Below, piece by piece: positions 27,573 to 36,319 of a DNA stretch of 64,000 nt (positions are counted from its first letter, which is position 1; each line of letters begins with the position of its first letter). Source of the stretch: CAVZGO01 sp963774935 (GTDB lineage: Bacteria > Chloroflexota > Anaerolineae > Anaerolineales > UBA4823); the NCBI GenBank assembly GCA_963774935.1, contig CAVZGO010000003.1:124001-188000 (forward strand). Reading direction: 5' to 3'. The translations under genes and the position numbers were made by a program. The notes beneath the pieces are model-generated. The model did not search any database, was not told the DNA's origin, and saw nothing but the letters and a program-made list of their open reading frames with translations.

Positions 27573-28574
27573 TTATTTGCCCCAGCGCATGCCAGGTGTC
27601 AATACCGGGAAGTCCCACAACTTTTTCAGGTCATCGTCCATCTTCAGCATCGTAATGGAACAACCAGCCATCTCAAGGCTCGTGATGTACGGACCAATCA
27701 AATTGCGAACTACCTTCAGACCACTCTTGGTGGCAATCTCGTGAGCTTTGCGATAGAGGATATACAGCTCGACCAATGGTGTTCCACCCATGCCGTTGAC
27801 AAAGAGCAGAACTTCATCGCCGGATTTGTAGGGAATATCCTTAATGATCGGCTCCATCAGCATCTCTACGATCTCATCTGCGGATTTAACCTTCATCCGG
27901 GTGCGTCCTGGTTCACCATGGATGCCGATGCCAATCTCCATTTCATCCTCAGGCAGATCAAAGGTCGGCTTGCCGACGTGTGGAACGGTGCAGGAGGTCA
28001 GCGCCATTCCCATGGTGCGCCCCCAACCATTTACCTTACGGACGACATCCGTGACATCTTTCAGGTTGCGCTTCTGCTCTGCAGCAGCGCCGGAAATCTT
28101 CTCTGCCAGCACTGTCGTGCCGACGCCGCGCCGTCCAGCGGTGTACAGGCTGTCTTGCACAGCTACATCGTCGTCGATCACCACACTTTCGACATCAATT
28201 CCCTCAGCCTTAGCGAGCTCAGCCGCCATTTCGAAGTTCATGATATCGCCGGTGTAGTTCTTGACGATGTGGACTACGCCTGCACCACCGTTCACGGCTT
28301 TGGTCGCTTCCAGCATCTGATCCGGTGTGGGCGAGGTGAAAACCGCACCAGGACAAGCTGCATCCAGCATGCCGTAGCCGACAAAGCCGCCATGCATTGG
28401 TTCGTGACCAGATCCACCACCTGAGATCAACCCTACTTTTCCTTTGATTGGAGCATCCGCTCGCAGGACATAGGTCGGGTCATAAAAAACCTTCACCAGG
28501 TCTGGATGTGCCAGGGCAACGCCCTGTAGCTCTTCAACGACAACATCTTCAGGTTTATTGATCAGTTTTTTCAT
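27573..28574 (-). CDS. dhaK: Dihydroxyacetone kinase substrate-binding subunit DhaK
   Basis: A 333-residue protein starting at ATG 28574; a longer reading to 28694 runs into the structured leader and has no homology. Landmarks: KVGLISGGGSGHEPMHGGFVG (the histidine binding DHA covalently lies in IHGEPGR further on), VVHIVKNYTGDIMNFEMA, and DDDVAVQDSLYTAGRRGVGTTV. It binds dihydroxyacetone as a hemiaminal and receives phosphate from DhaL. First gene of the dhaK-dhaL-glpK operon. Confidence 0.93.
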   Translation of the reverse strand: MKKLINKPEDVVVEELQGVALAHPDLVKVFYDPTYVLRADAPIKGKVGLISGGGSGHEPMHGGFVGYGMLDAACPGAVFTSPTPDQMLEATKAVNGGAGVVHIVKNYTGDIMNFEMAAELAKAEGIDVESVVIDDDVAVQDSLYTAGRRGVGTTVLAEKISGAAAEQKRNLKDVTDVVRKVNGWGRTMGMALTSCTVPHVGKPTFDLPEDEMEIGIGIHGEPGRTRMKVKSADEIVEMLMEPIIKDIPYKSGDEVLLFVNGMGGTPLVELYILYRKAHEIATKSGLKVVRNLIGPYITSLEMAGCSITMLKMDDDLKKLWDFPVLTPGMRWGK

Positions 28575-29036
28575 TACACAGCCTCCAAAGCTCGAGCAAA
28601 GGGTTGAATATCGCACCGCACTGGCACCAAAATCTCGATTTCTTGGGCAAGAACGCGGTAACGAGCTAGTCGTAGGCGCAGACGCCAACAGCACCGCCTA
28701 CACGCCTACGATGGGTCCATATTTGGCTGAAACGAGCCAATAGGATCCCACAAACAAATCTTTCGTACCTACCAAAGTACCGAACAACCGTGGCCCAAAA
28801 TCACAAGCCAAGTTCAACAAATAACTTCTGAGACCACCCAGTGATATACCTACGGAAGTCCTCCCAATCCAGCATGGGAGCTTGAAAATAAAAACCGCTA
28901 ATCAGCCATCAACCGGCTGTTAGCAGCTATACACCTTAAAGGTCACTCCAGGAACATCCCCACGTAATGTACTTGTTCGCAAGCACACTGCCGAGTATCA
29001 TCCAATCAACCTCTTTCCAACCATGAAATCTAATTT
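28575..29036 (-). promoter_or_regulatory. Long structured 5' leader of dhaK with an internal terminator-like hairpin
   Basis: If transcription starts near 29030, the dhaK message carries about 455 bases before its ATG. On the minus strand, arms GCTAA-AGCC / GGCT-TTAGC (28897-28924) are followed by a T-rich run (to 28885), which looks like an intrinsic terminator. Nearer the gene, perfect 8-bp arms CGTAGGCG (28671-28678) / CGCCTACG (28703-28710) form a second stable stem. No known riboswitch class is recognised. Attenuation is a reasonable hypothesis; a separate small RNA ending at the terminator is the alternative. Confidence 0.5.
28885..28924 (-). terminator. Terminator-like hairpin in the dhaK leader
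   Basis: On the minus strand, GCTAA and AGCC pair with GGCT and TTAGC across a small internal bulge, followed directly by GGTTTTTATTTT. Its position before dhaK instead of after a gene suggests attenuation or the end of a short leader RNA. Confidence 0.5.
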
Positions 29037-29064
29037 ATTTTACAGTAATTTTACACCCTGTCAA
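29037..29064 (-). promoter_or_regulatory. Sigma70-type promoter of the dhaK operon
   Basis: On the minus strand TTGACA (29059-29064) and TAAAAT (29037-29042) are 16 bases apart. Just upstream lie the near-palindrome TGTTTCATTATAGAACA (29112-29128) and a related half site GTTCCATAAT (29081-29090), well placed for an activator such as DhaR. Confidence 0.6.
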
Positions 29065-29080
29065 CGATTTTTTCGAAATT

Positions 29081-29128
29081 GTTCCATAATGCTACACTCG
29101 AATTGAGGTAATGTTTCATTATAGAACA
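29081..29128. promoter_or_regulatory. Candidate DhaR operator
   Basis: GTTCCATAAT (29081-29090) and ATTATAGAAC (29119-29128) form an inverted repeat of GTTC-TAAT / ATTA-GAAC type; the right arm is also part of the imperfect palindrome TGTTTC-ATTAT-AGAACA. The sites lie about 20-65 bases upstream of the -35 box of the dhaK promoter. Confidence 0.4.
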
Positions 29129-29151
29129 CTTTGAAGTGAATTGATGAGCGG

Positions 29152-31119
29152 TTAATTCTCCGTAATTCGAAAATCGTCCGGGTTGATTTGCATTTCCTTC
29201 AATCTTCTCCAGACAGTCGTACGGCTGATGCCAAGCCTGCGCGCCATGTCGCTTACATTGCCTTTACAAGTTTGAGCCGCCTGTAGAAACGCTTCTCGCT
29301 CAACATTGTACAAAGTTGACATGGTTAGCGTTCCATTGGACTCCTTGTACGGATTAAATATAGTCTCTGGTAGGTGGATTGGCTGGATAATTCCGCCTGG
29401 ACCAGCCTGAACCGATGCCCTCCCTAATACAGACTCTAATTCGCGGATATTCCCGGGCCAGCGGTAATGTTTGATCGCTGCCATTGCTTCGCTCGACAGA
29501 GTCAATGAATGACCTAATTGGCGCTCCAAGCGCTCAAGAATGCGTTCTGTCAGCATCTTCAAATCCCCTGGACGCTCTCTTAACGGCGCCAGGGTAATCT
29601 CGAAGGCACTCAACCGGTAGTATAAATCAGCCCGAAAATTGCCTTCTGCAATCAGCTTCTCGATATCCGCAGCAATTGAGGCGATAATTCGAACATCGAC
29701 TTCGATCGGTTGGTCACTTCCAATCCGCTGGACAATCCCCAGGTCTAATACGTTCAGTAAAATGGACTGCGCATCTAGCGGTAGATCGTCAATATTTTGG
29801 AAAAATAAAGTACCCCCATTCGCCAACTCGAATTTACTTGGCCGCCCGCCAGGCTTTTTCCCGGAGACACTCTCATCAAAGCCCAACAGCTCGCGTACGA
29901 CCCATTCCTGTGGAATTATGCTGCAGCCAAATATCAGGTAAGGGCCATCTCTTCGGGGGCTAGCATTATGGATCGCACTTGCCAATATATTCTTCCCTGT
30001 TCCAATTTCGCCGCGAATCAAAATACTCGCTTTTGCCGGTGCCGCAACCTGAACAAAACGATTTTGCCTGCGTATTTCGCTTGATGCGCCTGGAATATCC
30101 TCTATTGATAGCGGTGCCTGTGCCCCAAATTGTTGATACGCTAATTGCCTGACATCACGCTCTAGCCTCAAAATCATGATCACCCATTGAAGCTGCTGCT
30201 GGCTCAATGCATATTTGACACTCAATACACAGTGTATAGAATTGTTACCGGCACGAAGGGTAGTTTCTACATTACTTAGAGGAGATCTCTGTCGGATAGC
30301 ATCAATGATGAAATCAGGATAAACGAAAATATCATTAACATGCTGACCAATACACGCTGGTACAGACATGCCGAGCATTTTTGAAGCCCCGGAATTTAAC
30401 TTCATGATAAATCCATTCGGATTAAAGACAATCACTCCATCCGTGTTGGCTTCAAGAATAGCATTCAATTGAGCAAGATGGCTACTCTGCTCTGCTAATA
30501 AATAATCTGATTGCATTTGTCCTTCGACCGCCCGAGCGCCAGCTACCACTAAGCCCAATGAATGCAGATGAAAATTTTCGGCCAGACTGAGCACGCCGAG
30601 AGAACCTAACGGACGTCCGTGTAAATCAAATATAGGAGCTGCGGCGTCAGCAAAAATGTGGTATCGCTGTAGAAAATGTTCAGCACCAACGACACAAATC
30701 GGAGAACGATCATATAGGCTCAACGAAATTGCGTTCGTCCCCATTTCCACTTCAGCTACTAAGGCTCCTGGAACAATACCAATTTGCCCTACCATTTCCA
30801 AATAATCAGAATCTCCCATTAAATCAAGAACATATCCAGCACCATTGGTAAGAAGCAAAATAGAACCCGAACCCTCAATATATTGATATATATCCTCCAT
30901 CACTGGTCGGGTTAAAGAAATCAAATCAAAACTTGCCACTTGAGCAGCTAACAAATGTTCCGCGGCAAGCTTTTTAAGCATCGACTCCCGATATGGATTC
31001 AATCGCGCCCAGCAGCGCTTCCAAGAATTAACTACCAGAGGATTTAGCTCCGGACAGATTTCTTGTTGATGGATAAATTTATTCCATGCATCGATCTTCT
31101 GGTAAGTATCTAGCATCAA
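29152..31119 (-). CDS. dhaR: DhaR-family transcriptional regulator (GAF-PAS-AAA+-HTH)
   Basis: A 655-residue regulator. Residues about 60-200 form a GAF-like sensor (LLLTNGAGYVLDLMGDSDYLE), 215-330 a PAS domain (ILEANTDGVIVFNPNG), 345-570 an AAA+ domain with Walker A GEIGTGKN and arginine-finger region FRADLYYRLSAFEITLAPLRERPGD, and the end an HTH (NVSDMARRLGISRTTVWRRLK). The sigma54-contacting GAFTGA loop is missing (GFDESVSGKKPGG there) and Walker B reads GGTLFFQNI. E. coli DhaR lacks GAFTGA too and activates a sigma70 promoter, so this is a true DhaR-like protein. It probably senses DhaK/DhaL state and controls the dhaK operon. Confidence 0.85.
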   Translation of the reverse strand: MMLDTYQKIDAWNKFIHQQEICPELNPLVVNSWKRCWARLNPYRESMLKKLAAEHLLAAQVASFDLISLTRPVMEDIYQYIEGSGSILLLTNGAGYVLDLMGDSDYLEMVGQIGIVPGALVAEVEMGTNAISLSLYDRSPICVVGAEHFLQRYHIFADAAAPIFDLHGRPLGSLGVLSLAENFHLHSLGLVVAGARAVEGQMQSDYLLAEQSSHLAQLNAILEANTDGVIVFNPNGFIMKLNSGASKMLGMSVPACIGQHVNDIFVYPDFIIDAIRQRSPLSNVETTLRAGNNSIHCVLSVKYALSQQQLQWVIMILRLERDVRQLAYQQFGAQAPLSIEDIPGASSEIRRQNRFVQVAAPAKASILIRGEIGTGKNILASAIHNASPRRDGPYLIFGCSIIPQEWVVRELLGFDESVSGKKPGGRPSKFELANGGTLFFQNIDDLPLDAQSILLNVLDLGIVQRIGSDQPIEVDVRIIASIAADIEKLIAEGNFRADLYYRLSAFEITLAPLRERPGDLKMLTERILERLERQLGHSLTLSSEAMAAIKHYRWPGNIRELESVLGRASVQAGPGGIIQPIHLPETIFNPYKESNGTLTMSTLYNVEREAFLQAAQTCKGNVSDMARRLGISRTTVWRRLKEMQINPDDFRITEN

Positions 31120-31138
31120 TTCAGCCTGCTCATCCTAT

Positions 31139-31167
31139 TTGGTTTTATTGCACATTATGAGTATAAT
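31139..31167 (+). promoter_or_regulatory. Candidate promoter of the degV-kinase pair
   Basis: TTGGTT (31139-31144) and TATAAT (31162-31167) are 17 bases apart in the 136-base divergent gap between dhaR and degV. The -10 is perfect; the -35 matches four of six positions. Confidence 0.45.
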
Positions 31168-31255
31168 CTTTTTATTGTTGTAATAAAAGTAAAATCATTT
31201 GACAACGAGGATTATTGAGGATAGATTTTGCACATCTTCAGATGGAGAAAATCTT

Positions 31256-32107
31256 ATGGTTCAGATCATAACAGATTCAACTGCATGCTTGAATCCAGAA
31301 TATGCTAGCAAATATGGCATCTCTGTAATCCCCCAAGTCATCAATTTTGGTGAGGAATCATTCTACGAAGGCGTTAATATGAGTATTAAGGAATTCATGG
31401 ATCGCCTGCAGTCGAAAAATCAAATCCCCAAGACGGCTGCACCGCCACCTGAACTATTCATCGAGCAGTTTTCTAGGATGTCCAATCAAGGACAAACGAT
31501 CCTTTGCATCCACCCTTCTAGTGATATCAGCGGGACCGTTCGCTCCGCTCAAATTGCCGCCCAGGATTTTCCAGAGTTAGATATCCGCATCATCGACACC
31601 CGTGTAGTCGCCAGTCCGTTAGGAAGCATGGTGGAGCATGCAGCTGAATGGGCAGCAGATGGGATAGATGCTGATACCATCGTCACTCGTCTGCAGGATT
31701 TATCGAACCGTTGCCGCGTTTATTTCCTGGTTGCGTCTCTAGATTTTCTTGCCAGGGGAGGAAGAATTGGAGGAGCTCAGGCTTTAGTCGGCAGCATACT
31801 TCAAATCAAGCCTATTCTATGTATACACGAGGGTAAGGTAGACCGTTATGAATTTGAGCGCACACACAAAAGAGCCCTAGAAAGATTGATCGAAATTGTT
31901 GTTTCACAAATCCCACACAATGGCACAGGAGATCTCACAGTTCTCCACGCTGGAGTACAAGATGAAGGGCGTGAATTAGCAGCAAGATTAAGTAAGGCGA
32001 TCCACCAACCTTATGTGCGCGTTGTCGATATGCCGCCTGCTATCGTAACCCATGCAGGACCGGGAATTTTAGGAGCCGGTTTCTTCATACATGGAGGCAT
32101 TGCTTGA
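31256..32107 (+). CDS. DegV family fatty-acid-binding protein
   Basis: A 283-residue DegV protein starting at ATG 31256 (GGAG 31243-31246). Landmarks: IITDSTACLNPEYASKYGI, PKTAAPPPELFIEQF (the family S/T-Q-P-like stretch), HPSSDISGTVRSA, LDFLARGGRIGGAQALVG and the C-terminal VTHAGPGILGAGFF. DegV/FakB proteins bind a fatty acid and present it to a DhaK-like kinase FakA. No FakA-type DhaL-DegV kinase is in the window, and the next gene, overlapping by four bases, is an FGGY kinase instead. Confidence 0.88.
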   Translation: MVQIITDSTACLNPEYASKYGISVIPQVINFGEESFYEGVNMSIKEFMDRLQSKNQIPKTAAPPPELFIEQFSRMSNQGQTILCIHPSSDISGTVRSAQIAAQDFPELDIRIIDTRVVASPLGSMVEHAAEWAADGIDADTIVTRLQDLSNRCRVYFLVASLDFLARGGRIGGAQALVGSILQIKPILCIHEGKVDRYEFERTHKRALERLIEIVVSQIPHNGTGDLTVLHAGVQDEGRELAARLSKAIHQPYVRVVDMPPAIVTHAGPGILGAGFFIHGGIA

Positions 32108-33651
32108 GCAAAGATTTAATCCTAGCAATTGATAATGGCACTCAAAGTGTTCGAGCGATGTTGTTTACTCCAGATGGGCAACTCGCCGCGAAATCGCGCA
32201 TAACTATTGATCCTTATTATTCACTTCAGCCTGGTTACGCAGAGCAAAAACCTGAGGTTTTCTGGCATGCAGTCTGCAGTGCGTGCCAGGAATTATGGAC
32301 AATACCAGGGGTAGATAAGGATCGTATTGCCGGACTGGCACTCACCACGCAACGTTCGACAGTCATTAACCTTGACAAACAAGGGAATCCACTACGTCCG
32401 GCAATCGTTTGGATGGATCAACGTCGAACACCAAAATTGAAATCAGTCGGAGGCCTTTGGGGTTTAGCTTTTCGATTGAGTGGTATGAGGCAAACGGTGG
32501 CATATCTTCAGGCTGAAGCTGAAGCGAATTGGCTACAACGTTATGAGCCTGAGATTTGGGAAAAAACCTTCAAGTATGTATTTTTATCCGGATACCTTAC
32601 TTATAAGCTTACTGGTAGGTTGGTTGACTCGGTTAGTTGCCAGGTCGGTTATCTTCCATTTGATTACAAGCACCTGCGTTGGTCCTCAAAATGGGATTGG
32701 AAATGGCAAGCCGTGCCAATTGAACCAGAAAAATTGATCGATTTAATTCCTCCAGCCCAGCAACTTGGTGAAATCACAACCGAAGCATCTCAGGCAACGG
32801 GTATTCCTGCAGGACTACCACTCATTGCGGCAGCATCTGATAAAGCCTGTGAGGTAATTGGGGCAGGATGTCTAGAGCCGCATATTGGTTGTTTAAGCTA
32901 TGGAACCACTGCAACTATTAACACAACCCATACCAAGTATATTGAAATTATCCCATTAATTCCCCCCTACCCTTCAGCCATCCCAGGTGCATACTCCCTC
33001 GAGCAGCAAATATATCGTGGATTTTGGATGGTGAGTTGGTTCAAACAAGAATTCGGCCATGTCGAGTCACAACTTGCTGACCTCCACGGGATTGAACCTG
33101 AAACATTATTAGATGAGCTCCTAGGATCCGTACCGCCAGGCTCACAAGGCTTAATCCTCCAACCTTACTGGTCACCGGGATTAAAATATCCCGGTCCCGA
33201 GGCCCGTGGGGCAGTGATCGGATTCAATTCCACGCATACACGAGCTCATTTTTATCGGGCTATTCTTGAGGGTCTGGGTTATGCATTACTCGATGGAGCA
33301 AATAGGACTGAAAATCGAACTGGGGTGAAAATTACCGAACTACGCGTTGCTGGAGGAGGTAGCCAAAGTAATGCAGCGATGCAACTAACAGCCGATATGT
33401 TCGGATTACCAACATCGAGACCACATATTTACGAAGCATCGGGTTTGGGTGCAGCCATCGATGCAGCGGTAGGGGTAAAGATACATCCGGATTTTAAGAC
33501 AGCAATTCAAGAGATGACACATACTGGTGATCAATTCGAACCTGATCCTGTAACCCATAAGCTGTATGATGAGCTGTTCAATCATGTCTATATGCGCATT
33601 TATCACCAACTCAAACCTTTATATGAACATCTGCTTGAAATGGCTCCTTAA
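32104..33651 (+). CDS. FGGY-family carbohydrate kinase
   Basis: A 515-residue kinase. N-terminal ATP-fold motif LAIDNGTQSVRAMLF, then ALTTQRSTVINL, AIVWMDQRR, LIAAASDKACEVIGAG, LSYGTTATINT, and the FGGY C-terminal region ELRVAGGGSQSNAAMQLTADMFGLP. The start is TTG 32104 in a TTGA overlap with the degV stop. The length and the DNGTQSVR motif place it among glycerol/xylulose-type kinases; the sugar or polyol substrate cannot be predicted. Translational coupling with a DegV protein, divergent from dhaR, is unusual. Confidence 0.85.
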   Translation: MSKDLILAIDNGTQSVRAMLFTPDGQLAAKSRITIDPYYSLQPGYAEQKPEVFWHAVCSACQELWTIPGVDKDRIAGLALTTQRSTVINLDKQGNPLRPAIVWMDQRRTPKLKSVGGLWGLAFRLSGMRQTVAYLQAEAEANWLQRYEPEIWEKTFKYVFLSGYLTYKLTGRLVDSVSCQVGYLPFDYKHLRWSSKWDWKWQAVPIEPEKLIDLIPPAQQLGEITTEASQATGIPAGLPLIAAASDKACEVIGAGCLEPHIGCLSYGTTATINTTHTKYIEIIPLIPPYPSAIPGAYSLEQQIYRGFWMVSWFKQEFGHVESQLADLHGIEPETLLDELLGSVPPGSQGLILQPYWSPGLKYPGPEARGAVIGFNSTHTRAHFYRAILEGLGYALLDGANRTENRTGVKITELRVAGGGSQSNAAMQLTADMFGLPTSRPHIYEASGLGAAIDAAVGVKIHPDFKTAIQEMTHTGDQFEPDPVTHKLYDELFNHVYMRIYHQLKPLYEHLLEMAP

Positions 33652-33731
33652 ATGCGAATCTGCGTATTGAGCGAGTTGATTGGCTAAATGAGCACGTAGA
33701 TCAGTCAACCAGTAATGGCTAATTATCTGTT

Positions 33732-36317
33732 ATGAGCCTCAAACGTCTTATCTCACAGTGGCGAGCAGACCCTGCCACTGGACCTAATATCACACATTGG
33801 CAGATTATTCCTGACACACCGCCGGTCTTATTCCCCTTTCCTGAGGACCTAAACCCTCAGTTGCAAGGAGCATTACAACAGCAGGGGATCATGGCTCTTT
33901 TTTCGCACCAGCTTGATGCTTGGAGACTTTCCAAAACCGGAAAACACATTGCGGTGGTCACCGGTACTGCCAGCGGTAAAACACTCTGTTATAACCTGCC
34001 GGTATTGAATGCATTACTCGAAGATAGCAATGCACGGGCGCTATATCTTTTTCCTACCAAAGCACTTGCACAAGATCAGGCAAATACCCTCTCTCGTTTT
34101 TCAACCAACCTGCAATGGAATCGCCAAACACAAGTCAAACCAGTACCAGGAATTGTTTCTTTCGGAGTATACGACGGAGATACACCGACAGGCATACGCT
34201 CATCGATTCGCCAAAGTGGAAGAATAATCCTGAGTAATCCTGATATGCTTCACACGGGGATCTTACCCCACCATACAGCCTGGATAGAATTTTTTCAATC
34301 CCTTAGATATGTCGTGATTGATGAAATGCACACCTACCGAGGAATATTCGGATCTCATGTTGCAAATGTCCTGAGGCGCCTAGTCCGAGTAACGAAGTTT
34401 TATGGTGCGCATCCACAATTTATTCTCACCTCCGCAACTATCGCCAATCCACACCAACTCGCTTCACGATTACTCAGCCTGGAGCATCCTGATGAAGAAT
34501 TAGCAGTCGTTGACCGAGATGGCTCACAGCACGGTCAGAAATACTTTTTCCTATACAACCCACCGATTATTAATCCTGACCTTGGATTACGCCGAAGCGC
34601 CACCCAGGAAAGTATCCGGCTGGCAAATGACTTGTCTCAGGAAGATATCCAGACGGTAATTTTCTCGCGGTCCCGTCGAGGGGTCGAAATGCTACTCACC
34701 TATTTACGTTCCAGTAGAAATGGCTATACGAAAGATTATGGTATTAATTCACATGGGAATGATTCTGTCCGAGGATATCGCAGCGGATATCTCCCAAGTC
34801 ACCGGCGCGAGATAGAGAGTGGTTTACGCCAAGGATCTGTTCGAACGGTGGTTGCAACCAACGCACTTGAGCTCGGTGTTGATATAGGAGGGATGGGAGC
34901 TGCTATACTGGTCGGTTATCCAGGCACAATTGCCTCAGTATGGCAACAAGCCGGTAGAGCTGGTCGCGGGAAAGATGTTGCATTAGCAATTATGGTGGCT
35001 ACACCTGACCCGTTAGACCAGTTCCTGGTTTCCCACCCAGATTTTATATTCTCGGGTTCTCCAGAAGCAGCTTTAGTTAATCCTGATAATTTACTGATAT
35101 TACTCTCACACATTCAATGCGCTGCTTTTGAACTACCCTTCTGGGATGAGGAAAGGTATGCAAACCTGGATCGAACTGTTCTACATGATCTCCTCGAATA
35201 CCTTTTAGAACAAAAGCTGCTTCACCATGCAGGATCACGCTTTTATTGGACGTCTGATCGGTATCCTGCGCAAAATATTTCACTCCGCTCGGCCTCAGCG
35301 GACCGGGTGATACTGCAAGATGCCGCCAGTAAGTCTCCAACCATCGTTGGTGAAGTCGACCGCGCCAGTTCATTATGGTTGGTTCACCCTCAAGCGGTAT
35401 ATCTGCACGAAGGAGTGAACTATGTTGTTCAGGACCTCGATCTTGATAATAATATAGCCACATTGAAGCGTGAAGACACTGACTATTACACCGAGCATCG
35501 CAGCGAGACGGTAATTCAATTAATCCATCAGAAAGAGGAAAGTCGTGTCGCTGGGGGTGTAAAAGCTCACGGTGAAATTAAAGTCACATCTCAAGTAACC
35601 GGTTATCGGAAAATTCGCTGGAATTCAAATGAACAACTGGGAACAGGTGAACTTAGCCTGCCTCCTTCGGAATTAATAACGACAGGATATTGGTTGAGTC
35701 TTGATGAGCCAACAGTTGAACAATTGCGCATTCAAGGATTCTGGAAAAATGACACCAACCAATATGGTCCCAACTGGCCTCAACTTCGGGATATGGTCCG
35801 AAAACGCGATGGTTACCGCTGTGGAGTTTGTGGAACTGAAGAACAAGGACGTTCACATGATGTTCATCACAAAGTACCCTTCAGGACATTCGCTTCACCG
35901 GAACTGGCGAATCAATTATCTAACCTGATCACGCTTTGCCCTTCCTGTCATCATCGCGTCGAGCTAGCCGTTCGTGTTCGGAGCGGACTCAGCGGACTTT
36001 CCTTCGTACTAAGTCATCTTGCTCCTTTATTTTTAATGTGCGATCCAAGAGACTTAGGAGTTCATGCTGACCCGCAATCACCTTTGGCATCAGGCACACC
36101 AACGGTGATCATTTATGAACAAATTCCAGATGGGATTGGTTTAAGTTTCCAACTCTATCAAATACATTCAGATCTCCTCACCTATGCGCTTGAACTTGTA
36201 ACTAATTGTTTATGTTCAGATGGATGCCCATCCTGTGTAGGCCCTGGGGGTGAGCTGGGACAGGGAAGCAAAGCCGAAACTCGAGCTATCCTCCAAGCAA
36301 TGTCTAGTAAAATTTAG
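33732..36317 (+). CDS. mrfA: MrfA-like (YprA) DEAD/DEAH helicase with an inserted HNH domain
   Basis: An 861-residue superfamily 2 helicase. Walker A TGTASGKT lies near residue 80, PTKALAQDQ follows, the Walker B box reads VIDEMHTY near 196, then LTSATI, and motif VI QQAGRAGRG. The C-terminal four-cysteine zinc site of MrfA is CLCSDGCPSC (about 826). Between them, at about 685-740, an HNH nuclease-like domain is inserted: RKRDGYRCGVCG, DVHHKVPF, NLITLCPSCHHRVE. In B. subtilis MrfA with MrfB removes mitomycin-type adducts independently of UvrABC. The mrfB homologue starts three bases after this stop. Confidence 0.88.
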   Translation: MSLKRLISQWRADPATGPNITHWQIIPDTPPVLFPFPEDLNPQLQGALQQQGIMALFSHQLDAWRLSKTGKHIAVVTGTASGKTLCYNLPVLNALLEDSNARALYLFPTKALAQDQANTLSRFSTNLQWNRQTQVKPVPGIVSFGVYDGDTPTGIRSSIRQSGRIILSNPDMLHTGILPHHTAWIEFFQSLRYVVIDEMHTYRGIFGSHVANVLRRLVRVTKFYGAHPQFILTSATIANPHQLASRLLSLEHPDEELAVVDRDGSQHGQKYFFLYNPPIINPDLGLRRSATQESIRLANDLSQEDIQTVIFSRSRRGVEMLLTYLRSSRNGYTKDYGINSHGNDSVRGYRSGYLPSHRREIESGLRQGSVRTVVATNALELGVDIGGMGAAILVGYPGTIASVWQQAGRAGRGKDVALAIMVATPDPLDQFLVSHPDFIFSGSPEAALVNPDNLLILLSHIQCAAFELPFWDEERYANLDRTVLHDLLEYLLEQKLLHHAGSRFYWTSDRYPAQNISLRSASADRVILQDAASKSPTIVGEVDRASSLWLVHPQAVYLHEGVNYVVQDLDLDNNIATLKREDTDYYTEHRSETVIQLIHQKEESRVAGGVKAHGEIKVTSQVTGYRKIRWNSNEQLGTGELSLPPSELITTGYWLSLDEPTVEQLRIQGFWKNDTNQYGPNWPQLRDMVRKRDGYRCGVCGTEEQGRSHDVHHKVPFRTFASPELANQLSNLITLCPSCHHRVELAVRVRSGLSGLSFVLSHLAPLFLMCDPRDLGVHADPQSPLASGTPTVIIYEQIPDGIGLSFQLYQIHSDLLTYALELVTNCLCSDGCPSCVGPGGELGQGSKAETRAILQAMSSKI

Positions 36318-36319
36318 CC

